Source of the DNA: Erythrobacter colymbi
GTDB lineage: Bacteria; Pseudomonadota; Alphaproteobacteria; Sphingomonadales; Sphingomonadaceae
DNA: 64,000 bases
Assembly (NCBI RefSeq): GCF_002155685.1
Contig: NZ_MUYK01000001.1
Location: 620,001-684,000, forward strand
Reading direction: 5' to 3'
Position numbers and translations under genes: made by a program. Every line of letters begins with the position of its first letter. Position 1 is the first letter of the stretch. Below are positions 55,507-63,968 of the stretch, piece by piece. Under the pieces are notes generated by a model. That model was given only the letters and a program-made list of their open reading frames with translations, had not been told where the DNA came from and searched no databases.

Positions 55507-56253
55507 CTACCAGTCCCCGGCGGTGGCCATCCACGCGGCGAGCGCGGCGATGGCGGCGGTCTCGCCCCTCAGGATGCGCGGGCCGAGGGTGACGGGGCGG
55601 GCAGCCGGGTGGGCACGGATCGCGGCGCGCTCGGCCTCGTCAAAGCCGCCCTCGGGGCCGGTGAGGATCGCGGCGGGGGAGCCCTTGTGCGCAGCGAAGG
55701 CAGCGGCGGCAGGTTCGCCCCCGTTCTCGTCGGCGAAGAACAGCGCGCGGCTTTCCGGCCATCCGGCGAGCAGCGCATCGAGCTTCACCGGCTCGGCGAG
55801 CTCGGGCAGCGCCGTGCGGGCGCATTGCTCGGCCGCCTCGGTGGTGATCGCGCGGGCGCGTTCGAGATTGAGCTTGTCGGCGACACAGCGGCGGGTGACG
55901 AGCGGCTGGATCCGTGCCGCGCCGAGTTCGGTCGCCTTTTCGAGGATCAGGTCGAAGCGGTCCTTCTTGAGCAGGGCGGGGCACAGCCACAGGTCGGGCA
56001 CGGCCTCGCGCGGCCTCAGCATTTCGGCGACTTCGAGCACCACATCGCGCTTGCCCGCATCGGTCACGCGCGCGGCCCATTCGCCGGTCACGTCGTCGCA
56101 CAGGATCACGAAATCGCCGGGGGCAACGCGCATCACGCGGGCGAGGTAATGCGCCGGATTGCCCTCGATCCGCACAGCGGCGCCCGCCGCCAGCGTCTCG
56201 GCAACAAACAGGCGCGGGGCGCTTTTCGGGGGCCAGGCAGGGGTTGCGGGCAT
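55507..56253 (-). CDS. rsmE: 16S rRNA (uracil(1498)-N(3))-methyltransferase
   Basis: RsmE (248 aa) methylates U1498 of 16S rRNA. It has the SPOUT knot: LLKKDRFDLILEKATELGA near residue 93, ILTGPEGGFDEAERAAI near 191 and LGPRILRGETAAIAALAAW near the end, plus the N-terminal PUA-like domain (RLFVAE...HYLARVMRV). It ends before a 114-nt gap to gshA and is upstream of gshA on the same strand. Confidence 0.95.
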   Translation of the reverse strand: MPATPAWPPKSAPRLFVAETLAAGAAVRIEGNPAHYLARVMRVAPGDFVILCDDVTGEWAARVTDAGKRDVVLEVAEMLRPREAVPDLWLCPALLKKDRFDLILEKATELGAARIQPLVTRRCVADKLNLERARAITTEAAEQCARTALPELAEPVKLDALLAGWPESRALFFADENGGEPAAAAFAAHKGSPAAILTGPEGGFDEAERAAIRAHPAARPVTLGPRILRGETAAIAALAAWMATAGDW

Positions 56254-56292
56254 GGCTTGGCCCTAGGCGCTCGGGGCGCTAGGGAGCAAGTG

Positions 56293-56673
56293 ATGTCCGC
56301 GCGAACCGCACAATTCCTGATCGCCGCCGTGTTCCTGATGCTGGGCGGCTGGGCGCTTCTGGCCCCGGCGAGCGTGATCGGCCTCGCCTTTGCCGAGCCC
56401 TATCGCGAGGCGGGCTTCATCAACCGCTTCACCATCGCCTGCTTCGGCGCGCAGGCGGTGCTGTTCGGGCTGATGGCGCTGGTGACGCGCTGGAACGCGG
56501 CGAGCTTCGCGGTCTTTGCGGCGGCGCTGCTGCCGTTCTTCGCCTTCAACTACTGGTTCCATTACCGCGTGCCGGTGCTGACCAGCATCGGGATGCTCGA
56601 CTTTGCCGGCAACGTGACCATGCTTGTGCTGGCGGTGCTCGGCTGGCGGGCGGCGCGCAGGGAGACCGCATGA
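56293..56673 (+). CDS. Four-helix membrane protein of unknown function
   Basis: A 126-aa protein with four hydrophobic helices (about residues 7-27, 45-63, 70-88 and 98-118) and FNYWFHYRVPVLTSIGMLDF between the last two. I recognise no family. AGGGAG lies about 8 nt before the ATG at 56293. It overlaps ubiA by ATGA, suggesting joint expression and perhaps a link to membrane lipids. Confidence 0.75.
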   Translation: MSARTAQFLIAAVFLMLGGWALLAPASVIGLAFAEPYREAGFINRFTIACFGAQAVLFGLMALVTRWNAASFAVFAAALLPFFAFNYWFHYRVPVLTSIGMLDFAGNVTMLVLAVLGWRAARRETA

Positions 56674-57572
56674 CCGAGACGATCGTCCCCGATACCGAGC
56701 ACCGCAGATTGGTCGCGCGCCTGCCGCAGCTGCCGCGCGATCTGGCGCTGCTTGCGCGGTTCGACCGGCCGATCGGGTGGTGGCTGCTGTTCTGGCCCTG
56801 TGTCTTCGGCGTGTGGCTGGCGGGCGCGGGGGCGCAGATCGCGCTGCTCGGCTGGCTGCTGCTCGGCAGCATCGCCATGCGCGGGGCGGGGTGCGTCTAT
56901 AACGACATCGTCGATGCCGATCTCGACCGGCAGGTGGCGCGCACCGCGCTGCGCCCCGTGGCGAGCGGGCGGGTGTCGAAGAAGGCGGCGTGGGCGTGGC
57001 TGGTCAGCCTGTGCCTCGTCGGCCTCCTCGTGCTTTTGCAACTGCGGACCGAGGCGCAGATCGTCGCGCTCGGCAGCCTTGCGCTGGTCGCGGCCTATCC
57101 CTTCATGAAGCGCATCACCTGGTGGCCGCAGGCGTGGCTCGGGATGGTGTTCAACTGGGGGTTGCTGGTCGGCTGGACCGAGCTGCGCTGGGACAACTGG
57201 GAGGTGCTCGCCTGCCTCTATGCCGGCTGCATCTGCTGGGTGATCGGCTACGACACGATCTACGCCTTGCAGGACCGCGAGGACGACGCGATGGTCGGCA
57301 TCCGTTCTTCCGCGCTGGCGATGGGGGCGCGGGTCAAGGCGGGAGTGGGGTGCTTCTATGCGCTCGCGATCAAGCTGTGGGCGCTGGGCTTCTGGCTCTA
57401 CCGCGAAGACTGGGTGGCGCTGCTGGCCTTGCTGCCGGTGGCGGGGCACCTCGCATGGCAGGTGATGACCCTCGATGCCGATGATCCGATGAACCCGCTC
57501 GCGCGCTTCCGCTCCAACCGCTGGGCCGGGGCGCTGATGGCGGCGGCGTGCTTCGTGGTCGGGAACGCCTGA
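56670..57572 (+). CDS. ubiA: 4-hydroxybenzoate polyprenyltransferase
   Basis: UbiA (300 aa, about eight to nine helices) attaches the polyprenyl chain to 4-hydroxybenzoate in ubiquinone synthesis. The first Asp-rich motif is AGCVYNDIVDADLDRQVART near residue 75, the second GYDTIYALQDREDDAMVGI near residue 195. RPIGWWLLFWPCVFGVWLA at the N-terminus fits the family. Coupled to the membrane protein upstream; 3 nt from the SRAP gene. Confidence 0.95.
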   Translation: MTETIVPDTEHRRLVARLPQLPRDLALLARFDRPIGWWLLFWPCVFGVWLAGAGAQIALLGWLLLGSIAMRGAGCVYNDIVDADLDRQVARTALRPVASGRVSKKAAWAWLVSLCLVGLLVLLQLRTEAQIVALGSLALVAAYPFMKRITWWPQAWLGMVFNWGLLVGWTELRWDNWEVLACLYAGCICWVIGYDTIYALQDREDDAMVGIRSSALAMGARVKAGVGCFYALAIKLWALGFWLYREDWVALLALLPVAGHLAWQVMTLDADDPMNPLARFRSNRWAGALMAAACFVVGNA

Positions 57573-57575
57573 GCC

Positions 57576-58229
57576 ATGTGTCACCTCACCCGCATCACCA
57601 AGCCGACTGGCGAGGTCGCGGCGTGGTTTGATGCGGTGGAGCGGCTGGGCGGGGCCAATCTTGCCGCCGAAACCTATCCCGGCACGCCCGGCCTCGTGAT
57701 CGCCGAGGGCGAGCTGCGGGCGATGACATGGGGCTTTCCGCTGGTGCTCAAGGGCGCGAAGGGCCAGCCGCTGAAGCCCAAGCCGGTCAACAATGCACGT
57801 GACGACAAGCTCGGCACGGCCTTCTGGCGCGAATCCTTCGTTGAGCGCCGCTGCCTGATCCCGCTGACCGGCTGGGGCGAGGCCGAAGGCGCGCGGGGGC
57901 GGATGACGCGCACATGGTTGGCACTTCCCGATGCCCCGCTGTTCGCCGCTGCGGGGATGTGGCGATCCTCGGACGAGTGGGGCGATTGCTACACGATGGT
58001 GATGACCGACAGCGCGGGGACGGACGCGGCGAGCGTCCACGAACGCATGCCCGTGCTCCTCGCGCCCGACGATTACGCCTGCTGGACCGGCGGGACGCCC
58101 GACGCGGCCTTCCGCCTGTGCCGGGGGTGGGAAGGGCCGCTGGCGATCGACCGGACGAACGAGCCCTGGGCGAAGGCGGCGACTGCACCTGCGCCTCCGC
58201 CGCCTCCGGTGCAGCCGGGGCTGTTCTAG
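57576..58229 (+). CDS. SRAP domain protein (HMCES/YedK)
   Basis: A 217-aa SOS-associated SRAP protein that crosslinks to abasic sites in single-stranded DNA. Cys-2 (MCHLT) is the crosslinking residue; VNNARDDKLGTAFWRESF near residue 72, FVERRCLIPLTGWGEAEG with the catalytic Glu, and SVHERMPVLLAPDDYACWT with the His near 160 complete the site. A proline-rich tail ends the protein. Its stop lies in CTAG shared with the convergent VOC gene. Confidence 0.9.
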   Translation: MCHLTRITKPTGEVAAWFDAVERLGGANLAAETYPGTPGLVIAEGELRAMTWGFPLVLKGAKGQPLKPKPVNNARDDKLGTAFWRESFVERRCLIPLTGWGEAEGARGRMTRTWLALPDAPLFAAAGMWRSSDEWGDCYTMVMTDSAGTDAASVHERMPVLLAPDDYACWTGGTPDAAFRLCRGWEGPLAIDRTNEPWAKAATAPAPPPPPVQPGLF

Positions 58230-58597
58230 CCGTAGCTGACGATCTCGAATTCGATCCCGTCCCAATCGAAGAAGTAGAACCGCCGTCCGGGCTCGTAATC
58301 GGCGTGGTTGAAGGGCTCGAGGCCCGCAGCGACGACCACCGCTTCGGCCGCGTCGAGATCGTCGACCACCAGCCCGACGTGGTTCAATGGCAAGCCCTTG
58401 GCATGGCGCGCGACCGGCGTGCCGCGGGTGTAGACCGCAATGTAGTCGCGATCGTCGCCCACGTGGATGGTCTCCCCGCCCAGCATCGAAGGCCCGCGCC
58501 AGCGCTCGTGCCAGCCGCACAATTGCTGGAGCAGCGCGGAGGAGCGCTCGATATCGCTGACGGTGATGTTGACGTGTTCGAGGTGTCCTGTGGGCAT
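58226..58597 (-). CDS. VOC family protein (glyoxalase/bleomycin-resistance type)
   Basis: A 123-aa vicinal oxygen chelate protein with two beta-alpha-beta-beta-beta units: HLEHVNITVSDIERSSALLQQ at the start and LNHVGLVVDDLDAAEAVVVAAG in the second half, ending FYFFDWDGIEFEIVSYG. His-4/His-8 region and Glu near the end could bind a metal. The substrate is unknown. AAAGGAC precedes ATG 58597. The promoter region is shared with soxR, and a SoxR box lies at -76. Confidence 0.88.
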   Translation of the reverse strand: MPTGHLEHVNITVSDIERSSALLQQLCGWHERWRGPSMLGGETIHVGDDRDYIAVYTRGTPVARHAKGLPLNHVGLVVDDLDAAEAVVVAAGLEPFNHADYEPGRRFYFFDWDGIEFEIVSYG

Positions 58598-58663
58598 TGC
58601 GGGGGTCCTTTCATGCTTGGGGCGAGCCGCGCCCGAGAGCGGGGCGAATCGCTGAACTTGCTC

Positions 58664-58694
58664 ATCGTGCAATCTCAACCTAACTTGAGGTCAA
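58664..58694 (-). promoter_or_regulatory. SoxR box inside a long-spacer promoter
   Basis: TCTCAACCTAACTTGAGG (58673-58690) matches the SoxR box of E. coli soxS (CCTCAAGTTAACTTGAGG) at 15 of 18 positions. On the minus strand it is framed by -35 TTGACC (58694-58689) and a weak -10 CACGAT (58669-58664) 19 bp apart, the overlong spacer typical of MerR-family promoters. It points to the VOC gene as target. Confidence 0.7.
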
Positions 58695-58713
58695 GCTTTA
58701 TCGGAACGCCCCC

Positions 58714-59178
58714 ATGACCGCCGCCCAACCCCGCCGCCTCAAGCCCACCGACCTCATCCCCATCGGCGAAATCGCGCGCCGTACCGGGCTCTCGGTCTCG
58801 GCGATCCGCTTCTACGAGGACAAGGGGCTGATCGAGCCGGTGCGCTCTGGCGGCAACCAGCGGCGCTTCCTGCGGTCCGACATCCGCCGCCTGTCCTTCA
58901 TCCTCATCGCCCAGCGGCTCGGACTATCCTTGGGCGAGATCGAGGCGGAGCTGGCGCGGCTGCCGCAGGGGCGCACCCCCGATGTGCGCGACTGGGCCGC
59001 GATCAGCCGCACCATCCGCGCGCGGATCGAGGGGCGCATCGCCGAGCTCGAGCGCACCCGCGACCGGCTCGACGGCTGCATCGGCTGCGGCTGCCTCAGC
59101 CTCGAGCATTGCGCGATCTGGAACCCGCAGGACGCGCTCGCCGACGAAGGCCCCGGCCCGCGCAAGCTGCTGGCCTGA
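58714..59178 (+). CDS. soxR: Redox-sensing regulator SoxR
   Basis: SoxR (154 aa) is a MerR-family activator with a [2Fe-2S] cluster that senses redox-cycling compounds. The helix-turn-helix IGEIARRTGLSVSAIRFYEDKGLI and wing GGNQRRFLRSDIRRLSFIL lead to a coiled coil, and the cluster ligands are Cys-122, 125, 127 and 133 (CIGCGCLSLEHC). No soxS is expected outside enterics. It starts 24 nt after the SoxR box and is divergent from the VOC gene. Confidence 0.95.
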   Translation: MTAAQPRRLKPTDLIPIGEIARRTGLSVSAIRFYEDKGLIEPVRSGGNQRRFLRSDIRRLSFILIAQRLGLSLGEIEAELARLPQGRTPDVRDWAAISRTIRARIEGRIAELERTRDRLDGCIGCGCLSLEHCAIWNPQDALADEGPGPRKLLA

Positions 59179-59212
59179 CGACAGATAGCTTGCGGCGAAC
59201 CGTTTACGGCCA

Positions 59213-59244
59213 TCGACGAATGGCATAGACCTCGACCAATGGCA
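59213..59244 (+). promoter_or_regulatory. Tandem direct repeat before the ABC operon, possible operator
   Basis: TCGACGAATGGCA (59213-59225) and TCGACCAATGGCA (59232-59244) are 13-mers with one mismatch, 19 bp apart start to start, about two helical turns. They lie 80-112 nt before the ABC ATPase gene. Direct repeats of this kind are bound by dimeric or LytTR-type activators. The binding protein is unknown. Confidence 0.5.
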
Positions 59245-59324
59245 GGGCGCATTCCACCAACGCGGCTTTCGCGCTTGGCGCACGGCGCTAAGCTGCAGAC
59301 GATTGAATCAACGGGGTCCACCAC

Positions 59325-60215
59325 ATGCTCGAACTCAATGGCGTCAGCCACACCTATCCCAACGGCACCAAGGCACTGGACGATGTGACGCTGACGATCC
59401 CCAAGGGGATGTTCGGGCTGCTCGGCCCCAACGGCGCGGGCAAATCGACCCTGATGCGCACCATCGCGACCTTGCAGGCGCCCACCCACGGTACGATCCG
59501 TTTCGGCGATATCGACGTGCTGGCCGAGCCTGACCGCCTGCGCCGCACGCTGGGCTACCTGCCGCAGGACTTCGGCGTCTATCCGCGCGTCTCGGCGCAG
59601 GTGATGCTCGATCACATGGCGGTGCTCAAGGGCGTGACCGGCAAGGGCGAGCGCAAGGCGATGGTCGAGCATCTGCTCAACCAGACCAACCTGTGGAACG
59701 TGCGCGGCAAGGCGATTGCGGGCTTTTCGGGCGGGATGCGCCAGCGCTTCGGCATTGCCCAGGCGCTGATCGGCGAGCCGGAACTGATCATCGTCGACGA
59801 GCCCACCGCTGGCCTCGACCCCGAAGAGCGCAACCGCTTCCTCAACCTCCTTGCCGGGATCGGCGAGAACGTGGTGGTGATCCTCTCCACCCACATCGTC
59901 GACGACGTCGCCGACCTGTGCCCGCGCATGGCGGTGCTGGCGGGCGGCAAGCTGCGGCTCGAAGGCGCGCCGCACGATCTGATCGCCTCGACCAAGGGCC
60001 GCGTCTGGCAGAAGACCGTGCCGCACACACAGCTTGGCGAGATGCAGGCGCAATACGAGGTCATCTCGCACCGCTTCTTTGCGGGCGATATCGTCGTCCA
60101 CGTGCTCTCCGACAGCCAGCCCGAGGGCTTCGAGCCGGTCAGCGGGGGCCTCGAGGACGTATATTTCGCGACCCTCGCCGAAACCCGCCGCGCCCCTGCC
60201 GCGCACGCCGCGTAA
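59325..60215 (+). CDS. ABC transporter ATP-binding protein
   Basis: A 296-aa ABC ATPase of the ABC-2 class. Walker A is LLGPNGAGKSTLM near residue 32, the Q-loop LGYLPQDFGVYP, signature IAGFSGGMRQRFGIAQALIG near residue 129, Walker B LIIVDEPTAGLDP near 151, and the H-loop STHIVDDVADLC. The C-terminal 80 residues are a family-specific extension. It is 15 nt before the fusion permease and must power it. Confidence 0.96.
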   Translation: MLELNGVSHTYPNGTKALDDVTLTIPKGMFGLLGPNGAGKSTLMRTIATLQAPTHGTIRFGDIDVLAEPDRLRRTLGYLPQDFGVYPRVSAQVMLDHMAVLKGVTGKGERKAMVEHLLNQTNLWNVRGKAIAGFSGGMRQRFGIAQALIGEPELIIVDEPTAGLDPEERNRFLNLLAGIGENVVVILSTHIVDDVADLCPRMAVLAGGKLRLEGAPHDLIASTKGRVWQKTVPHTQLGEMQAQYEVISHRFFAGDIVVHVLSDSQPEGFEPVSGGLEDVYFATLAETRRAPAAHAA

Positions 60216-60230
60216 GGGAGGGCTGCCACC

Positions 60231-63200
60231 ATGCTGACCGCACGCCTCGCCGCGTTCGAAATCCGCTACCAGCTGCGCAATCCGGTCTTCTGGGTTTCGG
60301 CTGCGATCTTCTTCCTGATCGGCTTCGGCCTTTCCGCCAGCGACAATGTGAGCTTCGGCGCGCCGGGCGCGGTGCACGAGAATTCGCCCTACACGGTCGC
60401 CTTTGCGACCTCGGTGTTCACGACCTTCTACATGTTCGTGATCACTGCCTTCGTCGCCAATGCCGTGGTGCGCGACGACACGACCAAGTTCGGCCCGATG
60501 ATCCGCGCGACGCCTGTGGGCGAATCGAGCTTCCTTGCGGGCCGCTTCCTCGGCGGGCTCGCCATCGCGATCCTCGGCTATCTCGCGGTGCCTGCCGGTA
60601 TCGCGGTGGGCGCGGCGATGCCCTGGGTGGATCCCGAGACCGTGGGGCCGGGCGGCCTTGCGATCTACGCCTGGCCCTTCCTCATCATCGGCATTCCCAA
60701 CCTGATCCTCGCCTCGGCGGTGCTGTTCAGCCTTGCCACCATCACCCGCTCGATGCTGGCGAGCTATATCGGCGCGCTGGTGCTGGTGCTGGGCTACCTC
60801 ACGATCAACGCCATCGTCGCCAGCGATCCCTCCTATCAGGATGTGGTCGCGCGCTACGAGCCGCTCGGCGCAGGCGCGATCAGCGAGATCGCGCGCTACT
60901 GGACCGCGACCGAGATGAACACGCGGCTGCTCCCGTTCGAGGGCAACCTGCTGTTCAACCGCATCTTCGTGCTGGCGCTGTCGGCGGGCTTCCTCGTCCT
61001 GTCGTGGTGGCGCTTCAGCATGACCGAGCGGGCGCCTTCGCGCTGGCAGCTGCGGCGGCTGGCGAAACAGGCCGCGAAGACTGCGAAGGCCGGCGCTGTC
61101 GCGCCGCAGGTGCTGACCGCACCGGTCACTCGCAGCTTCGGCCTTGGCCATGCGCTCGCCAGCTTCCGCCTGCGCCTCCGTGCCGAGGTGATGTTCGTGC
61201 TCAAGAGCCCGGGCCTCATCGTCCTCCTGCTGCTCGCGCTGGCGCTGACGACGATCAACCTGTTCCTTGCCGAGACCACCTTCGGCACGGCCTCCTACCC
61301 GCTCACCGCCGACATCATCACCACGGTGATCGGCAGCGGCGCGCTGTTCTGCCTGATCGTCGCGGTGTTCTACGGCGGCGAGCTGGTCTGGCGCGAGCGC
61401 GACGTGAAGATCGGCGAGATCCTCGATGCGACCCCCGTCCCTGCATGGGCGGTGTTCGTGCCCAAGATCCTCGCGGTCTTCGTGGTGCTGCTGATCATGT
61501 CGCTTTCGGGCATGGCCGCGGGCGTCCTGTTCCAGCTGGCCAAAGGCGCGCCCTCGATCGACATCGGCCTGTATCTCACCGCCTACGTCATCCCGCAGAG
61601 CGTCGACCTGCTGATGCTGGCGGTGCTGGCGGTGTTCTTCCAGGTGCTCAGCCCCAACAAGTATGTCGGCTGGGGCCTGATCCTGGTGTGGTTCGTCAGC
61701 CGCATCTTCCTGTCGAACCTCGGCTACAACAACATCCTCTATACCTATAACGGCACCCCGCCCGAGCCGCTTAGCGACATGAACGGCAATGGCGGCTTCT
61801 GGTACGGCGCGGCGATTGCGCGGGTCTACTGGGCGTGCTTCGGCGTGGTGCTGCTGGTGCTGGCGCACTGGGCATGGCCGCGCGGGACGGTGGTGGCGGT
61901 GGTGCCGCGACTCAAGGGCATGGCCCGGCGCGCGACGCTCGCCTCGGGCGGGATCGCGCTCGCCGCGATTGCAGGGATGGTCGGCACCGGCCTCGTCATC
62001 CAGCACAACATCAAGGAGCTGAACCGCTTCGAGACCTCGGACGAAGCCGAAACCCGCCTCGCCGAGTTCGAACGCAAGTACCTCAAGTACGAAACCCTGC
62101 CGCGTCCGGTGGTGACCGATGTCGCCTTCGACGTGGCGATCTATCCGGATGACCGCCGGATGGAGGTGAAGGGGCATTATGACCTGCGCAACGACAGCGG
62201 GGTGCCGATCACCGAGCTGCACGTGCGGCAGGGCGATGATGCGGTGACCTTCAGCCGGCTCGACATCGCGGGCGCGAAGCTCGCCAGCCATGACCAGCGC
62301 CATGCCTATCGCATCTACCGCTTCGACACGCCGCTGGCGCCGGGCGCGACGGTGCGGCTCGACTTCGCCTCGCAGGTGTGGCGGCGCGGCTTTGCCAATG
62401 GCAGCGTGGCGACCGACATCGTCGACAACGGCACCTTCGTGAACAACTTCACCTTCGCGCCGATCATCGGGATGGACAGGAACGGCCTGCTGCAGGACCG
62501 CACCGCGCGGCGACGGCAGGGCCTGCCCGCCGAGCTGCGCATGGCCAAGCTCGAGGATACCTCGGCGCAGGCGCGCAACTATGTCGGGGCCGACTGGGTG
62601 AATTCGAAGATCACTATCTCGACCACCGCCGACCAGGTGCCGATCGCGCCGGGCAACAAGATCTCGGACAAGGTCGAAGGCGGCCGCCGCGTCGCGGTGT
62701 TCCAGAGCCCTGCGCCGATCCTCAACTTCTTCTCGGTGCAATCGGCGCGCTATGCCGTGGCCGAGGAGCAGGCCGGGCCGGTGCTGCTGAGCGTCTACTA
62801 CGATCCCAAGCACGCCTGGAACGTGCCCGCGATGCAGAAGGCGCTGAAGACGTCGCTCGCCTATTACGAGCGCAATTTCGGCCCCTACCAGTTCGGCTAT
62901 GCCCGCATCATCGAGTTCCCGGGCTACCAGAGCTTCGCGCAGGCCTTCGCGGGCACCATGCCCTATTCCGAAAGCATCGGCTTTGCCGCCGACGTGCGCG
63001 ATCCCGAGACGATCGACTATGTCTCCTACGTGGTCGCCCATGAGCTCGGGCACCAGTACTGGGCGCATCAGGTGATCGGCGCGAACATGCAGGGCCAGAC
63101 CCTGCTGTCGGAGACGCTGGCGCAGTATTCAGCGTTGATGGTGATGAAGGAGCTCTATGGCGAGGACAAGATCCGCCGCTTCCTGAAGTACGAGCTCGAT

Positions 63201-63827
63201 CGCTACCTCGCGGGCCGCAAGGGCGATCCGCTGCCCGAACAGCCGCTCTACCGGGTCGAGAACCAGCAGCACATCCACTACCGCAAGGGCAGCCTCGTGA
63301 TGTATCTGCTCCAGACCCGGCTGGGCGAGGATGCGGTGAACCGCGCGCTTGCGCGTGTGGTGGCGACCTGGCGCTTCAAGAGCGCGCCCTATCCGCGCAG
63401 CGTCGATCTGATCGCCGAGCTGCGCAAGGAGGCGAAGACCCCCGAGGATCAGGCGCTGATCACCGATCTGTTCGAGAAGATCACGATCTATGATCTCAAG
63501 GCGACCGAGGCGGCCAGCACCAAGCGCGCCGACGGCAAGTGGGTGACCCGCATCACGGTCGACGCGGGCAAGTTCTACGCCGACGGCAAGGGCGTCGAGA
63601 CCCCCGCCAAACTCGCCGAAAGCATCGAGGTCGGCGCCTTCACCGAAAAGCCCGGCACCGGCGCCTTCGACAAGCAGGCGGTACTGGCGATGACCCGGAT
63701 GCCGGTGAAGGGCGGCAAGCAGGTGGTGGAGATCGTCACCGCGAAGAAGCCCGCCTTTGCCGGGATCGACCCGTACAACTTCTACATCGACCGCGATGCG
63801 GACGATAACGTGGTGGCGGTGAACTGA
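60231..63827 (+). CDS. ABC permease fused to M1-type metallopeptidase domain
   Basis: A 1198-aa fusion. Residues 1-560 hold two ABC-2 permease halves, each with about six membrane helices; the second begins near RAEVMFVLKSPGLIVLLLL at about 319. A further membrane segment is near 568-590. From about residue 620 (RPVVTDVAFDVAIYPDDRR) runs an M1 peptidase-like domain with HELGH at 937-941 and its partner Glu-961 in LLSETLAQYS, after 19 instead of 18 residues. The GxMEN substrate motif is replaced by AGTMPYSE. Transport substrate and peptidase activity are unknown. Confidence 0.93.
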   Translation: MLTARLAAFEIRYQLRNPVFWVSAAIFFLIGFGLSASDNVSFGAPGAVHENSPYTVAFATSVFTTFYMFVITAFVANAVVRDDTTKFGPMIRATPVGESSFLAGRFLGGLAIAILGYLAVPAGIAVGAAMPWVDPETVGPGGLAIYAWPFLIIGIPNLILASAVLFSLATITRSMLASYIGALVLVLGYLTINAIVASDPSYQDVVARYEPLGAGAISEIARYWTATEMNTRLLPFEGNLLFNRIFVLALSAGFLVLSWWRFSMTERAPSRWQLRRLAKQAAKTAKAGAVAPQVLTAPVTRSFGLGHALASFRLRLRAEVMFVLKSPGLIVLLLLALALTTINLFLAETTFGTASYPLTADIITTVIGSGALFCLIVAVFYGGELVWRERDVKIGEILDATPVPAWAVFVPKILAVFVVLLIMSLSGMAAGVLFQLAKGAPSIDIGLYLTAYVIPQSVDLLMLAVLAVFFQVLSPNKYVGWGLILVWFVSRIFLSNLGYNNILYTYNGTPPEPLSDMNGNGGFWYGAAIARVYWACFGVVLLVLAHWAWPRGTVVAVVPRLKGMARRATLASGGIALAAIAGMVGTGLVIQHNIKELNRFETSDEAETRLAEFERKYLKYETLPRPVVTDVAFDVAIYPDDRRMEVKGHYDLRNDSGVPITELHVRQGDDAVTFSRLDIAGAKLASHDQRHAYRIYRFDTPLAPGATVRLDFASQVWRRGFANGSVATDIVDNGTFVNNFTFAPIIGMDRNGLLQDRTARRRQGLPAELRMAKLEDTSAQARNYVGADWVNSKITISTTADQVPIAPGNKISDKVEGGRRVAVFQSPAPILNFFSVQSARYAVAEEQAGPVLLSVYYDPKHAWNVPAMQKALKTSLAYYERNFGPYQFGYARIIEFPGYQSFAQAFAGTMPYSESIGFAADVRDPETIDYVSYVVAHELGHQYWAHQVIGANMQGQTLLSETLAQYSALMVMKELYGEDKIRRFLKYELDRYLAGRKGDPLPEQPLYRVENQQHIHYRKGSLVMYLLQTRLGEDAVNRALARVVATWRFKSAPYPRSVDLIAELRKEAKTPEDQALITDLFEKITIYDLKATEAASTKRADGKWVTRITVDAGKFYADGKGVETPAKLAESIEVGAFTEKPGTGAFDKQAVLAMTRMPVKGGKQVVEIVTAKKPAFAGIDPYNFYIDRDADDNVVAVN

Positions 63828-63852
63828 GGCCTTGTTCCCCTCCCTTCGGTCT

Positions 63853-63956
63853 CCCCTCCCTTCAGGGAGGGGCTGGGGGGTGGGGCGAGGCCAAAGGCCT
63901 CGCACGTGGCCGCTGGCATGGAGCCCCCACCCCCAACCCCTCCCCAAGGGGAGGGG
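63853..63956. repeat. Nested palindromic element after the fusion permease
   Basis: Three hairpins lie in a row: CCCCTCCC/GGGAGGGG (63853-63872), GCGAGGCC/GGCCTCGC with a 3-nt loop (63885-63903) and CCCCTCCCC/GGGGAGGGG (63937-63956). The outer ones are inverted copies that continue as GGGGGGTGGGG and CCCCCACCCCC. It shares the CCCCTCCC style with the element at 34040-34163 and probably ends the ABC operon. Confidence 0.75.
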
Positions 63957-63968
63957 AGACGGGAGGCC

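Noticed and set aside
58812-63068. A 1418-codon open frame antisense to soxR, the ABC ATPase and the fusion permease
   Set aside because: It crosses three real genes and the intergenic direct repeat, and its composition (Arg, His, Ala, Gly) is that of an antisense shadow in GC-rich DNA.
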